Source: Capsicum annuum (lineage: Eukaryota > Streptophyta > Magnoliopsida > Solanales > Solanaceae). Taken from it: a stretch of 64,000 nucleotides of DNA. Each line of letters opens with the position of its first letter. Positions within the stretch are counted from its first letter, which is position 1. The position numbers were made by a program, and so were the translations under genes. Shown here piece by piece: positions 21,867 through 33,656 of this stretch. The notes below the pieces were generated by a model. That model searched no databases, was not told the origin of the DNA, and worked only from the letters and a program-made list of their open reading frames with translations. The stretch is taken from the NCBI RefSeq assembly GCF_002878395.1, contig NC_061115.1, positions 51,716,700 to 51,780,699 on the forward strand, given 5' to 3'.

Positions 21867-22640
21867 AATAAGGATATTGGATGGATGATAGCAGATATTA
21901 TTAGTATTTTGCCAGGCATCTAAACTCACAAAATCCAGCTAGAAGAAGAATGTAGACCGACTATTGAGCATCAACGCAAACTAAACCCACCTATGCAAGA
22001 AGTGGTGAAAAAAGAGATTATAAAGTAGCTCGATATAGGGGTGGTGTACCCAATATCTGATAGTAAGTGGGTAAGTCCAGTACAGTACATGCCCAATAAA
22101 GAGGGTATGACTGTGTTTGCTAATGAGAAGAATGAGTTGATTTTGCTTAGGCCAGTGACTGGGTGACAAGTTTGCATGGACTATCGAAAGTTGAATTTGT
22201 GGACATTAAAAGATTATTTTCCAATAGCCTTTATGGATCAAATGCTTAATTTCTTGGCAGGAAGGGGTTGGTATTGCTTTTGGGATAGATATTTAGGATA
22301 CAACAAGCTTTCAATTACCCCAAAAGATTAGGAGAAAACGACATTTATATGCCCATATGGAATGTTTGCATTCAAGTGAATGCCATTCATTTTACGTAAT
22401 GAACCTTCCATATTCCAATGGTGCATATTGTTGATTTTCTCCAACATAGTGGAGGACACTTTAGAAGTGTTCATGGATGATTTCTTTGTAGTGGGTGATT
22501 CATTTGAGTTTTGCTTGGTGATTTGAGTAGAGCACTACAGAGATGTAAAGAATTTAATCTCGTACTGAATTAGGGGAAATGCCACTTCATGGTGAAGGAA
22601 GGCATAGTTCTTGGACATTGAATTTTAGATAAGGGAATTG
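21867..22640 (+). pseudogene. A reverse transcriptase remnant
   Basis: Phrases in order: DIGWMIADIISILPGI, RPTIEHQRKLNPPMQEVVKK, GVVYPISDSKWVSPVQYMPN, VCMDYRKLNLWTLKDYFPIA, a TFICPYGMFAFK segment, and the catalytic box FMDD (22470-22481) in EVFMDDFFVVGDSF. Both catalytic Asp residues survive. Roughly ten stops interrupt the frame. The box F-M-D-D is the usual Athila form. Confidence 0.85.
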
Positions 22641-22663
22641 AAGTTGATCGTGATAAGGTAGAA

Positions 22664-23352
22664 GTGATTGAGAAACTACTCCCTTCTATCTCAGTGAAGG
22701 GAGTTCATAGTTTTATGGGTCATGCTGGATTCAATCACAGGTTCATTAAAGATTTCTCAAAAATTGCAAATCCACTTTTCAAGATATTGGAGAAGGAGAC
22801 CAAGTTTGTGTTTGATAAGGAATATATGAAGGCATTTCAATGCCTTAAGGAGAAGTTGGTGGCTTCCCCAATTATTGTTGCCGCAGATTGGTCTAGACCA
22901 TTCAAAATAATGTGTGATGCAAGTGGAGTGGCACTTGGAGCAGTCCTTCATTAGTAGAGTGAGAAACTATTTCACCCCATCTATTACGCAAGCAAAGCAT
23001 TGAATGGGGTACATAAAAATTATACTATCACTGAGCAGGAGGTTCTAGTTATCATTTATACTTTCGAGAAGTTTTAGTCATACTTATTGGTAACGAAAGT
23101 GGTGGTTAATACAAACCATGCTGTTTTGAGATACTTAATGTCAAAGAAGGATGCCAAACCAAGGTTGATTATATGGGTGTTTCTTTCGCAAGAGTGTTAC
23201 TTTGAGGTCAAAGCTAGAAAAGGGTGTGAAAACCAAGTCGCAGATCACCTATCCAGGCTAGAGGGATATCATCTTACCACAGAGAATCTTGACATTGATG
23301 ATGCATTTCTAGATGAACCGATTTTAGTTGCTGCACTTGAAATTGTTCCTTA
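22664..23352 (+). pseudogene. A RNase H remnant
   Basis: 22664-22954 ends the RT thumb (FMGHAGFNHRFIKDFSKIAN) and starts RNase H (KIMCDASGVALGAVLH, catalytic Asp in CDAS). After a stop it continues with FHPIYYASKALNGVHKNYTI and TEQEVLVIIYTFEKF (catalytic Glu), then TNHAVLRYLMSKKDAKPRLI and NQVADHLSRLEG (the terminal catalytic Asp in VADHLSR). Nearly all key residues remain. The stop codons are mostly TAG in place of CAG (Gln), fitting C-to-T decay. Confidence 0.85.
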
Positions 23353-23356
23353 GTAT

Positions 23357-24645
23357 GTGTACTTTTCCAACTTTTTGGTGAGTGATATTATCCTTGAGAA
23401 TTTTTCTTTTCATCAAAAGAAGAAATTTCTCCATGATGCCAAGAGATACTTCAGGGATGTTTCATATTTATTTAGGCATTGTGTTGATAATATTATCAGA
23501 AGGTGCATCCCAAAAGTTAATATGCCAAGTATTCTGGAGGCTTGCCATGCATCCCCAATTGGGGGACATCATGCAGGTGATCGTAAGATAAGAAATGTGC
23601 TACAAAATGGCTATTTTTGTCCAACCATGTTTAAATATATGTATGAGTTCTTAAATAGATGTGATCAGTGCCAAAGATAGGGTTCGATCTCAGAGCATCA
23701 TGAGATGCCCATGGAAAATATGTTGGAAGTTGAACTATTTGACGTCTGGGGTATTTATTTCATAGGGCCATTTGTGAGATCCTACGGGCTGAAATATATT
23801 TTGGTGGCTGTGGACTATGTATCCAAATGGGTTGAGGCAGTTGCTTTGGCTGACAACGAATTCAAAAGAGTGGTTGCCTTTCTGAAGAAGAACATCTTCT
23901 CCCATTTTGGGGTACCAAGAACTATTATAAGTGACGGGGGATCCCACTTCTACAACAAAATATTTTGGACTGCCTTGTTGAAATATGGTGTGAAGCAGCA
24001 TAAAGTGGCCACTACATATCACCCACAAACTTGTGGGTTGGTAGAGGTCTCAAATTGGGAGATAAAAGCAATCTTGGCAAAGTTGGTGAATGAGAGTAGA
24101 AAGGACTGGTCTCAAAAGCTCGATAATGCTTTGTGGGAATATTAGACTACTTTCAAGACACCTATTGGGATGTCATCATATCATTTAGTCTATGGAAAAT
24201 CATGTCACCCTTCGGTTGAACTAGAGCACAAGTCTATGTGGGCTCTTAAATGACTGAACGTGGACTGGGAAGAAGCAGCTGAGTTAATATTGGGATAATT
24301 GAACGAGATGGACGAATTTCATGTTGGAACCTATGAAAGAGCTGACTTGTATAAAGAGAGGATGAAGAATTACCATGATCAAAGAATATAAAAGAAAGAC
24401 TTTCATACTGGTGATTGGGTACTATTGTTTAAATCTTGACTTAAGCTCTTTTCGGGCAAATTGAAATCAAGATGGTCGGGACCTTTCAAAGTGAGTCAAG
24501 TTTTTTCATCAGGTGTGGTGAAACTTGAAAGTAAATATGGAAGTTTTTTTAAGGTTAATAGGCAAAGAATCAAGAATTATGTTTGCCTAATGGATGAAGT
24601 GAAGCTACTGGATACGGTTTATCTTAACAAATTCTAAGTAGTTGA
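23357..24645 (+). pseudogene. A integrase remnant, first catalytic Asp lost
   Basis: 23357-23680 holds the zinc-binding HHCC region (HASPIGGHHAGDRKIRNVLQ, RCDQCQR). 23705-24145 is the catalytic core. The first DDE Asp, normally in G-I-D-F-M-G, is Tyr here (GIYFIGPF). The second is intact (IISDGGSHF) and the Glu is present ([14 protein letters not shown]). Three more pieces to 24645 cover the C-terminal domain: [49 protein letters not shown]. The block GGGAGGCAACCCA follows at ~24687. Confidence 0.85.
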
Positions 24646-24830
24646 GATAACTAAGTTGTGCCACGACAGTAAATCAGGCGCTATTGGGAGGCAACCCAAC
24701 TTGTTGTGTTGTAAGTACTTTTTTTGTTTTAAATCTTTGTTTTACATTATGAGTTGTTTAGATGTGCGGTAACAAGGGTAAAATAAATGTTGTAAGTTCA
24801 AGCAAAGGGGAAAGCATACACAGGATGGAG

Positions 24831-25160
24831 TTGACGACTAAGGTTGATGGGTTATCAACAAGCTGACAGCCTATCACTTGAAGTCGTCCGCTCAAGCAAA
24901 AATTGGGCACTTTCTGGATAAAGGTGATGACAAGGCTGATAAGCCATCACTCAAGAGATATGACATCAAGCCTTGTTGTCAGTTGAAGCACAATAGAGCA
25001 ACATACTAGATAAGTGTGACGACAAGGCTGATAGGCCGTCACCTAAGTGACGAGCCATCAAGCGTTGTCGCCAGCTGAACTAAAATTCAGCAACACTCTG
25101 CCTAAGGGTGATGAGATGTGTGACGGGCTATCAAACAATTTATAAGCCGTCACTTAATTT
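24831..25160 (+). repeat. A array 1: four ~92-nt units after pol
   Basis: Corresponding points in four units fall at about 24831, 24929, 25021 and 25113, a 92-nt spacing after a slightly longer first step. The core is GACAAGGCTGATARGCC then a TCAC/GTGAC hairpin and GCCATCAAGC. Same repeat as at 36361-36720 and in the LTR at 40472-40812. Confidence 0.8.
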
Positions 25161-25860
25161 TGGGCCCAGATAAGTAATTTCGACCCGATCCAAAGCCATG
25201 ACTCGATCCAAAACCCAATAACCCTTGACTTTTAAAATTCCTAATAATAATTCTTCCCATTTTTATTTTTGGTATATTTCTTTTCTTATTATTAGTTGTT
25301 ATAAGCTTTAATAATTTTTTTTTTATTATTTTTAGTTAATATGAGAAAGCAAAAAAATAGGCTACATTAGTGCAACCGTTTCATATTTCGCGTCTTTTGC
25401 TTTTTCAAACTCAAACAAATATTTTCTCTATTCATCTTCTAAAAAAAAAGTGAACAAGCACTAAAAAAAATTTCTTCTCCTTTTTGAAAACCATTTGGGC
25501 TTAATAGTGTGTTTCTAAGCAAGTTGAAAATCGGCAACTTCGAATTGTGAAGTCAAGCCATTTCAAAGGTATGTTCTAAAGGCTTTCTTTTCTTTCTAGT
25601 TGAAGATATTTGGAATTGCATACAACTGAAAAATTTAAAAGGAATTGGAAGTGTTCATGGACAAATTCAAGTAACACAAAGTGATTTGGTCACCCAAATC
25701 AACTTAACTTTGTGTAATTGAAAATTGTTCATGAAAAATTCTTTAGTAAGTTATGGAATTCACAATTCTTAGTGAAAGATGGAAGCTTTAATTGAGTAAA
25801 AATCCACCGCACCTTGGTTTTTCAAGTTTATTGAATTGAATTGGGTGCAAAGTCTTGTTG
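25161..25860 (+). other. A spacer between pol and ORF3, left of insertion G
   Basis: Non-coding, AT-rich, with T- and A-runs at 25310-25330 and 25440-25470. No ORF or repeat recognised. It resumes after G at 36267. Confidence 0.6.
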
Positions 25861-28451
25861 TGTAAGACCCCACAAAATTTCTAGTTTAATTCAGTCCTTT
25901 AAGCTTGTCAAGGGGTCCCAAACTTAGAAAATTCTAGCTAAGTTTCAAGACTTAGTTTATTTTTAGCCTTGAAAAGTTGGCAATCTCATTTTGCAGCCTT
26001 AATGTCCTTTAATGGTCTATATTATTGTTAATTCATGATCAGGAATGTCTATAGAGGTTCCAGGACGAGTTTTAGATTTTTCGGACCTTGTTTAAAATCC
26101 CAAAATAGTGAGTCGATGGGATGTTGGCACATCGTGTTGCCAATCGTATCGACAGAGAAAATGTTTCATAGCTTAAGGGAGTTTCCAGTGACCCGATGTG
26201 ATGTTGGTGCATCACGTCAGCTATCACGTTGGTACCCTTAACGCGCTGTGTGAGATGTAGCGTCACTGGGCACATTTTTCTGTCTTTTAAACCCGTGTCC
26301 TTAAGGGTAATTAGGTAATTTTCCCTTGACCTTCAGCCCTCATAACATGAAATTTAGCCCTCTTTTGGATAAATACATTCATTATTTCACAAGTGCTTAA
26401 GATCAAGAAACCCTAAGTGATTAATTTGAATTCAAGAACTCAAGATTTATTCCATCAATCTTCAAGAAATTATCAACCAAGGTATGTAAAGTGTTCATCC
26501 AAGGGTCCCGTTCACCCTTGGAGCTCAAGAAACCCTTTTCAAAATATGAATTTTGCATTCCATGTTGTGGGTTTGATTATACACATGTTTATATTATGAT
26601 ATGATTTCCAAGATTGAATATTTATTTAATTCTCATGACTTTATGTTAAGTATGTGGATTAAAATCCTTAAATTGAAGTGGTTGATATAACCATGATGTA
26701 TTAGTTGTTGATCCATGCCCTAGAAAAGGTCATGCCTTCTATGTGTTTGTAAAAATTCCTAAGTGGTGAATAAGAATTGTGTATTATGTCCTATTTGTGA
26801 TCTCAATGTTGAATTCATGATGTACCCACATGTTCAAAATGACTTCCATGCTATAGTTATATCTTGTAATGATTTGGAGGCATGCTCATAAGTATGGATT
26901 TGTGAAATTATGATTGTTAGCATGCATTCCCATTCATGTGTAAGCTTATGACTTGCAATGCTTCACGAAATCCCTCAGTGATAGTATTATAATTTTTGAA
27001 TATGGTCATGTGTTCAAGAAGTGTCATGTCTCATTTATTTTCATGCTATCTAGTCCTGGGGTTATTTAATACTCGACAATTTAGCTGTGTTCCTAGAGCC
27101 AAGGTTAGTTTTCAAGAAAACCTCAGTCAAGCCATGATTAGTTGAATTTAGTCAGTCTCACAATTCATGAAATCTCAGTAGTATTCAGTTCAATCCCCAG
27201 TAACTCATTCAGTTATTAGAATTCAGTAATATTTTATCAGTCAATGGGATTCAGTGAGCTCAGTCCAGTTCAATCCAGTATACTCAGTTCAGTGTTTATT
27301 CAGTTGGGAGTAGGATTCACTACTGAGTAAACCTAAGGATGGGAAATCACCTACCAATAGAGGGTGAGAATCTTGAAAGTCATCCTTGCATTCCAGAACT
27401 ATGTGACCAGTATAGGTTGAGACATAAAAACCTATCAGATAAGGGTTGATGAGATGGCTTAACCTATCAGATGAGGGTCCCACCATTCTCGTTAGAGTAC
27501 CTGACAAATGAGGGTCACTCAGCTTTCCCTTACCAGTGATGCGATATTAACACCCTTCCAATTGGGGTTACAGATTGGAACCCAACTCAGTTATAATATT
27601 TTATTAGGGGTATGTCGGTTAGATGAATACCTCCCACAGTCTCAGTCTCAGTCTTCAATAAAGAACTTAGATAGTTCTATAAATTTTAGGAATGTCAGAT
27701 ACAGTCACTCAGCTTAATATGGAACTCAGCTATTTCCACTAGAATCAAGACTATCAGACATAATCACTCAGTTATTAGTTATAATTATCAGTAAACTCAG
27801 TATTTAGAATCCTTATGATTGTAGTTATAGTTATGTATTCATGTATGTATCCTCATATAGTCATGTTCAAGTTATTTAATCAGTTTAGTTAATACATATG
27901 AACTCTTACATTCAGCCTTACCTTACTTTGTGTACCAGTACATTCATATGTACTGAAGCATAATTTCCTTTTATGCTATGGTGTTTTATACCATAGGTTC
28001 GGACGCTCAGGTTCCTGATCACACTTAGTAACTCAGATATCAGTAGTCAGAGTTTGTGGTGAGTCCTCATATTTCAAAGACATGATTATTTCATTCTTTC
28101 ATTATTTCAGTACTTAGTCATTTTCAGTAGATGGAGTTAGTTGGATACATGTACCATCAACTCTTTATTCAGACAGTTTAGAGGCTTTCATACTATACCA
28201 TATTTAAACAGTTATTTCAGTCTTGGTATTATCATACCTTGTTCAGACGTTGTTTTATTCATTATTGTTTAGTGTTTTGAACCCTATGGAAAGTTTTCCA
28301 CTAGATATTCACATTTATTTCAGTTATATTATTATTACAATATTACTATTATTTAATGCTGAGTTACAAATATCAGTCATGGGTTAGCCAGTGGTCTTTC
28401 AGGATTGTTAGCACCATGTAGCATCTGGGATACCAAACTTGGGGCATTACA
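25861..28451 (+). repeat. G 5' LTR
   Basis: Starts TGTAAGACCCC, ends GGCATTACA next to the PBS. Length 2591 bp. At 26114-26275 a pair of GC-rich words (CGATGGGATGTTGGCACATCG-like) recurs 80 nt apart and is closed by CCAGTGAC and GTCACTGG. At 27430-27515 the phrase 'cctatcagatgaggg' occurs three times in variants; this block is shared with LTR I. Confidence 0.9.
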
Positions 28452-28455
28452 AACT

Positions 28456-28468
28456 TGGTATCAGAGCC
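28456..28468 (+). other. G primer-binding site (initiator tRNA-Met)
   Basis: TGGTATCAGAGCC, four bases after the LTR end. Complementary to the 3' end of plant initiator tRNA-Met. Confidence 0.9.
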
Positions 28469-28673
28469 TAAGGTTCAATAGAGTCCTATGAAGTCTGAAA
28501 GCGCATCTAGTAGAGTATTGTGCATGGGTGTGTTGCATGCCACATTTATGTGCAAGAGGCTATGAGATATTTTAGAAATAGTTTCCCTTCCTTCAGTATT
28601 CATGTTGTGTTAGTGAGCATGAACTTCAGTTAAACTCTCAGTCTAATCCTTCTTTCACTTTCATCTATAGAAA

Positions 28674-29820
28674 ATGCCTCCAAAGAGGACTCAGAGAGAA
28701 GGAACAGGGGATCAGCCAGCCCCTCAACCCGATCAGCCTAATCCTTTAGGTGAACTTGCCTCTCATGAAGAATTTAGAGCTATATTCACTACTCTTGCTC
28801 TTTAAGTTGTCACCCAGAATGAACATCCAGCTATCGTTCTAGCCAACTCAGTGGCCAATTCTGCTGCAGCTAGGATTCGGGACTTCATCCAAATGAATTC
28901 TCCTTCTTTTTCCCAGTCTAAGAAAGATAAGAACCCCCAGGAGTATTTTAATCAGGGGCCGAAAATTACTGATATTATAGGAGTGACTACAATCTAGAGC
29001 ACTGAGCTAGCTGCATATTAGTTTCAAGATATGGCTTACACTTGGTTCAAATAGTGGAAAGCAGAAAGGGCTATAGATGCAGGGCCTATTGATTGGGAGG
29101 AGTTTGCCACTACATTTTTAGATAAATTATTTACCCTAGATTTAAGAGAAGCTAAGGTGTTAGAATTTATTTACATCAAGTAGGGAAACATGGGAGTGAA
29201 AGAGTATTCTCTCAAGTTTACTCAACTAGCTAGATATGCTTCTCATGTGGTGGTAGATAGAAGATCCTGAATGAGTAAGTTTTTGTCTCCAGTGAATAAT
29301 AGTGTGGTCAAGGAGTGTAGGACCATGATGTTGATTAGTAAGATGGACTTGGCTAGGCTAATGACCCATGCTTAGTAGATAGAGGAGAAGAAAAATAAAG
29401 AGAGAGAAAAGCAGAATAAAAGAGCTAGAATAGGTAACTTCAATTTCAATTAGCCTAAGTCAGAGGGTGGGAATCATTCTCAGTTCCACCCAAAGTCCTC
29501 ATTTCTAGCTCCTTCCCAGCTAGTGCTCCAGTTTCTAAGTTCAGAAATGGTAACAAAGATAGGGCGCCAGGCTCTAAGTCTCAGAGCAGTGTTAGCTGTG
29601 CCTGAACTCATCATCTTTTTTAGACTTGTAGCAAGCACTATTAGGGTATTTGCAGAGCTGGTAGTGATGTTTGTTTCAGAAATGGCAAGCCAGGCCGCAG
29701 AGTCAGAGATTGTCCCCAGTTAGGTTTACAGGGTCAATCTAACCATTCCTCAGTTCAGTCCGATTGTCCGAATCAGCAGGGTGCCACTTCCAGCGCCACC
29801 AGTGGGTAACGCCCAAAAAA
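28674..29820 (+). pseudogene. G gag remnant
   Basis: The start ATG at 28674 follows the LTR leader and opens MPPKRTQREGTGDQPAPQ. The capsid domain follows with many TAG stops. The nucleocapsid region at ~29610-29720 shows CFRNGKPGRRVRDC, where a working chromovirus knuckle has Cys and His at the Asn and second-Arg positions, so zinc binding would be lost. The 29523-29723 frame read alone is a shadow. Gag would package RNA and form particles. Confidence 0.8.
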
Positions 29821-29869
29821 ACTTTATTCTCTTCAGTCTTGATAGGAACATAAGAATTCTCTTAATATG

Positions 29870-30340
29870 GTCACGGGTATGTTATAAATCTTTCATTTAC
29901 ATGTTTATACTTTGCTAGATCTAGGAGCTTCCTTGTCTTTTGTTACTCCTTATATAGCAGTTAATTTCGGAGTCAGTCCTAAAATTCTAGAAGAGCCTTT
30001 CTTAGTCTCTACCCCAATGGATAAAACTATCATAGCCCAGCGGGTATATAGAAACTGTCTGGTTATGGTATTCTAAAAAGTCACTTCAGCAGACTTAGTT
30101 GAATTAGAGATGACTAATTTTAATGTCATTCTTGGCATGGATTGGCTTCATTCTTACTATGCCACAGTTGACTGCAGAAACAAAATTGTCCAATTTTAGT
30201 TTTTGGATGAACCCATCCTAGAGTAGAGGTGTAATACTTTAGCCTTCAGGGGTCAGCTTGTTTCTTGCCTAAGGGAAAGGAAAATAATATCTAAGGGATA
30301 TGTATATCATCTTATTCGAATTAAGGACTCTAGTTCCAAA
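29870..30340 (+). pseudogene. G aspartic protease remnant
   Basis: LLDLGASLSFVTPYIAVNFG at ~29915-29975 contains the active-site box D-L-G-A with the catalytic Asp in place. It is followed by EEPFLVSTPMDKTIIAQRVY, DLVELEMTNFNVILGMDWLH (the conserved I-L-G-M-D-W-L flap end) and YYATVDCRNK. Three or four stops interrupt it. Confidence 0.8.
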
Positions 30341-31130
30341 ACTCCCAGTATTGAGTCAGTTCTAGTAGTGAATGAATATTCAGATATGTTTTCGGAGGAT
30401 CTTTTCAAAATTTCTCCCGAAAGGGAAATAGACTTCGACATCGATCTTCTCCCAGATACTCAGCCCATATCTATTCTTCCATATAAAATTGAACCAACAA
30501 AACTCAGAGAATTAAAAGAGTAGTTGAAGAATATGCTAGATAAGGGATTCATCATACCCAACGTGTCCCCATGGGGTGCACCAATTCTATTCATGCGAAA
30601 GAAAGATGATTCTCTCAGAATGTGCATAGACTACCATCAGCTCAATAAGGTCATAGTCAAAAACAAATATACACTTCCCAAAATTGATGACTTATTTGAC
30701 CAACTCCAAGGTGCAAGTTACTTCTCTATGATATACCTGAAATCAGGCTATCATCAGCTCAGAGTCAGAGAATTTGACATTCTAAAAACATCCTTCCATA
30801 CTTAGTATGATCACTTTGAATTCTTAGTCATGTCATTTGGACTTATCAATGCCCCAAAAACTTTCATGGACTTGATAAACCATATGTTCAAGTGGTACTT
30901 GGACATATTCATCATAGTCTTCATAGATGACATTCTTGTCTATTCCCATAGTGAGCATAATCATGCAGACCATCTCAGAATAGTATTGTAGACTCTTATA
31001 AATCATCAATTATTCACGAAATTTAGTAAGTGTGAATTTTGTCTAAGGTCAGTAGCATTCCTTGGTCATCTCATTTTTGGTGATGGTATTAGATTTGATT
31101 CTCAAAAGACCGAAGCAGTGAGAAACTGGC
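30341..31130 (+). pseudogene. G reverse transcriptase remnant
   Basis: An open run at 30524-30805 includes [40 protein letters not shown] and [15 protein letters not shown]. Beyond one TAG come [20 protein letters not shown] and the catalytic FIDD (30920-30931) in [14 protein letters not shown], then TKFSKCEFCLRSVAFLGHLI. All catalytic residues are present. Only two in-frame stops lie in this domain, the best preserved part of G. Confidence 0.9.
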
Positions 31131-31859
31131 CTAGACCTATCACTCCATTAGATATCAAGAGTTTCTTAGGTTTGGTTGGATATTACAGATGGTTTGTTGA
31201 GGGATTTTTGTTTATTGCATCCCTTATGTACAGATTGACTCAAAAGAAAGTCTAGTTTCAGTGGTTAGATTCATGCAAGAAGAATTTTCAAGAGTTGAAG
31301 ACTTGACTCACCTCAGCTTCAGTTTTGACTCTTCCAGATGGTCTAGATGGTTATGTCATGTACTAAGATGCATATAGGGTATGTTTGGGTTGTTTCCTTA
31401 TACAGCATGGTAAGGTCATAGCCTACGCCTCCAGATAGCTTAAGCCCCATGAGAAGAATTATCCGACTCATGATCTTGAGTTAGCAGCAGTAGTTTTTTC
31501 TTAAATATTTAGAGGCACTACTTGTATGGGGTGCATGTTGATGTTTTCATAGATCACAAAAGCCTCCAGTACATATTCTCTCAGAAAGATCTTAATCTTC
31601 ATTAGAGAAGGTAGTTAGAACTCTTGAAAAAATATGACATAAATTTCTTTTATTAGCTGGGCAATGTAGTGGATGATGCTCTCAGTAGACTGTCTATGGG
31701 TAGTGTTGCTCATGTTGATGACAGTAAGAAGAAGTTAGCCCAGGAAGTTCATCAATTAGCCAGACTAGGTGTCTGCTTAATCGATTCAGCAGAAGGTAGT
31801 GTGGGTTTAGAACAGTTCAGAATTATCTTTAGTTTCCAAAGTTAAGGAAAAGTAGGATA
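31131..31859 (+). pseudogene. G RNase H remnant
   Basis: Begins with the RT connection (SFLGLVGYYRWFVEGFLFIA), then LTLPDGLDGYVMY followed by a stop and DAYRVCLGCFLIQHGKVIAY. Further on comes LKPHEKNYPTHDLELAAVVF with the catalytic Glu. Frames break after ~31510; VVDDALSRLSMGS at ~31670 is the domain end with the D-A-L-S-R catalytic Asp. Confidence 0.8.
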
Positions 31860-33290
31860 GGGATCCCAGTTTAATCAAGTTGAAAGAGTTAGTCAAAGAT
31901 TTGAAGGTAGAGGTTTTCTCCAAACGGGGAGATGGTGTTTTGCATTGTTAAGGCCTTCTGTGTGTGCCAGGTGTTTATGACTTAAGGCAGTAAATTCTTA
32001 CAGAAGTGCATGGTATGCGTTACTTTATTCATCTAGGGGCCACCAAGATATACCGCGTCTTGTGGAAGATCTATTGGTTGAGTAATGTGAAGAGATATAT
32101 TCCAGAGTTTGTGCCTAAGTGCTTAACCTATTAGCAAGTTAAGATTGAGCATCAAAATCCAAGTGGATCTATCTAGGAGTTTAGTATTCCAACGTAGAAG
32201 TGGGAAGAAGTGAACATGAACCTTGTGATGGGTTTACCTTATACTCTTCGTCAACATGATTCAGTTTGGGTCATTGTAGGCAGAATGACCAAATCAGCTC
32301 ATTTCCTTCTAGTCCATACCTCTTATTCAACCGAGGATTACCCTAAACTTTACATCAAAGAGTTGGTCAGATTGCACGGTGTTCCATTGTCTATTGTCTT
32401 AGATAGAGGTACCCACTTTACCTCTTATTTCTAGAAAGTGTTCTAATAGGGTCTTGGTACCCGAGTTCACCTCAGTATAGCCTTTCATCCTCAGACCGAT
32501 GGTCAAGAAGAAAGGACCATCAATACCTTAGAAGATATGCTGCAAGCATGTGCAATCGACTTTTAGGGTAATTAGGATGACCACTTGCCTTTGATTGAGT
32601 TTGCATACAACAACAGTTATCATTCTAGTATTCAGATGGCTTCATTTATAGTTCTTTATGGTAGGAGATACAGATCTCCAATTGGTTTGTTCAAAGTCGG
32701 TGAGGATGCAGTGGTAGGGCCTGACTTGATCTTTGATACCTTAAATAAAGTTAATTTAATCAGAGAGAGGCTCAAGACAACTCAGAGCCAATAAAAATCA
32801 TATGTAGATATGTGTAAAAAAGATCTCGAGTTCAAGATTGGTGATTATGTGTACCTAAAACTCTCCCATAAAGGAAGTAAAGAGGTTCAACAAGAAGGGA
32901 AAGCTCAGTCTCTGATATGTCGGTCCCTTTAAAATTCTCAGTCTCTTCGGCAAAGTAGCTTATGAGCTCGAATTGACTTTAGATCTAGCTTCAGTGCATC
33001 CAGTGTTCAATGTCTCCTTGCTTAAGAAGTTCATAGGCGATCCAACAGTTGTAGTCCCTGTTGAGGGCATAGATATTCAAAACAATCTCTCTCACGAGGA
33101 AATTTCAGTCAAAATCCTTGACTCTTGAATTCACAGACTGAGGAACAAAGAAGTCCCTCTAGTCAAAGTTCTTTGACAAAATCAGTCCGTTGAGCGAGGT
33201 ACTTGGGAAGCAGAAGCAGACATGCTGACCAAGTATCCTTACCTTTTCTCTGCTAATTCAGACTCAACCCAAGGTAATGGCATTCCTTAA
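31860..33290 (+). pseudogene. G integrase and chromodomain remnant
   Basis: After a poor HHCC region come the core pieces: [20 protein letters not shown] and [19 protein letters not shown] (32210-32434), [16 protein letters not shown] with the second DDE Asp, and FHPQTDGQEERTINTLEDML with the Glu (~32490-32540). Then 32585-32794, FAYNNSYHSSIQMASFIVLY. After one frameshift near 32880 come VHPVFNVSLLKKFIGDPTVV and the chromodomain, VKVL-stop-QNQSVERGTWEAEA and DMLTKYPYLFSANS. The stop is at 33288-33290. Confidence 0.85.
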
Positions 33291-33656
33291 GCTTATTTTG
33301 TTTTATATTCAGATTTTAAGTTACTAACTTGGTATTCAGTTTTATGCTCAGTTTTCCATTACAAACTTGGTATCCTTTACCATTGCATGTTTAGTCGCAT
33401 GTTCATGAGTTAGTTCAGTCACATATTTATGCATCAGATATGCATGATCAGCTTATCAGTTTTCCCAGTATGCATTTATGTATCAACTCAGTCATGAAAT
33501 CATGCATCAGACATGAATGCTTAGTATTAATCTCAATAAATCAGTAATGTCAGTCATATAATCATGTTTCAATTGTTCATGTTCAGTATTAAGAATATCA
33601 TTTCTCCCTTCTTTGTTAGTCTAATTCAAGGACAAATATTACCAAGGGGGAGATAT
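33291..33656 (+). other. G 3' untranslated region with polypurine tract
   Basis: Non-coding; rich in 'atgcatcagatatgcat'-like phrases (33430-33520). It ends with the purine tract AAGGGGGAGA at 33644-33653, three bases before the 3' LTR, where plus-strand synthesis is primed. Confidence 0.8.

Noticed and set aside
29523..29723. 66-codon hydrophobic frame in G gag
   Set aside because: It is out of phase with the Gag nucleocapsid knuckle at the same place.
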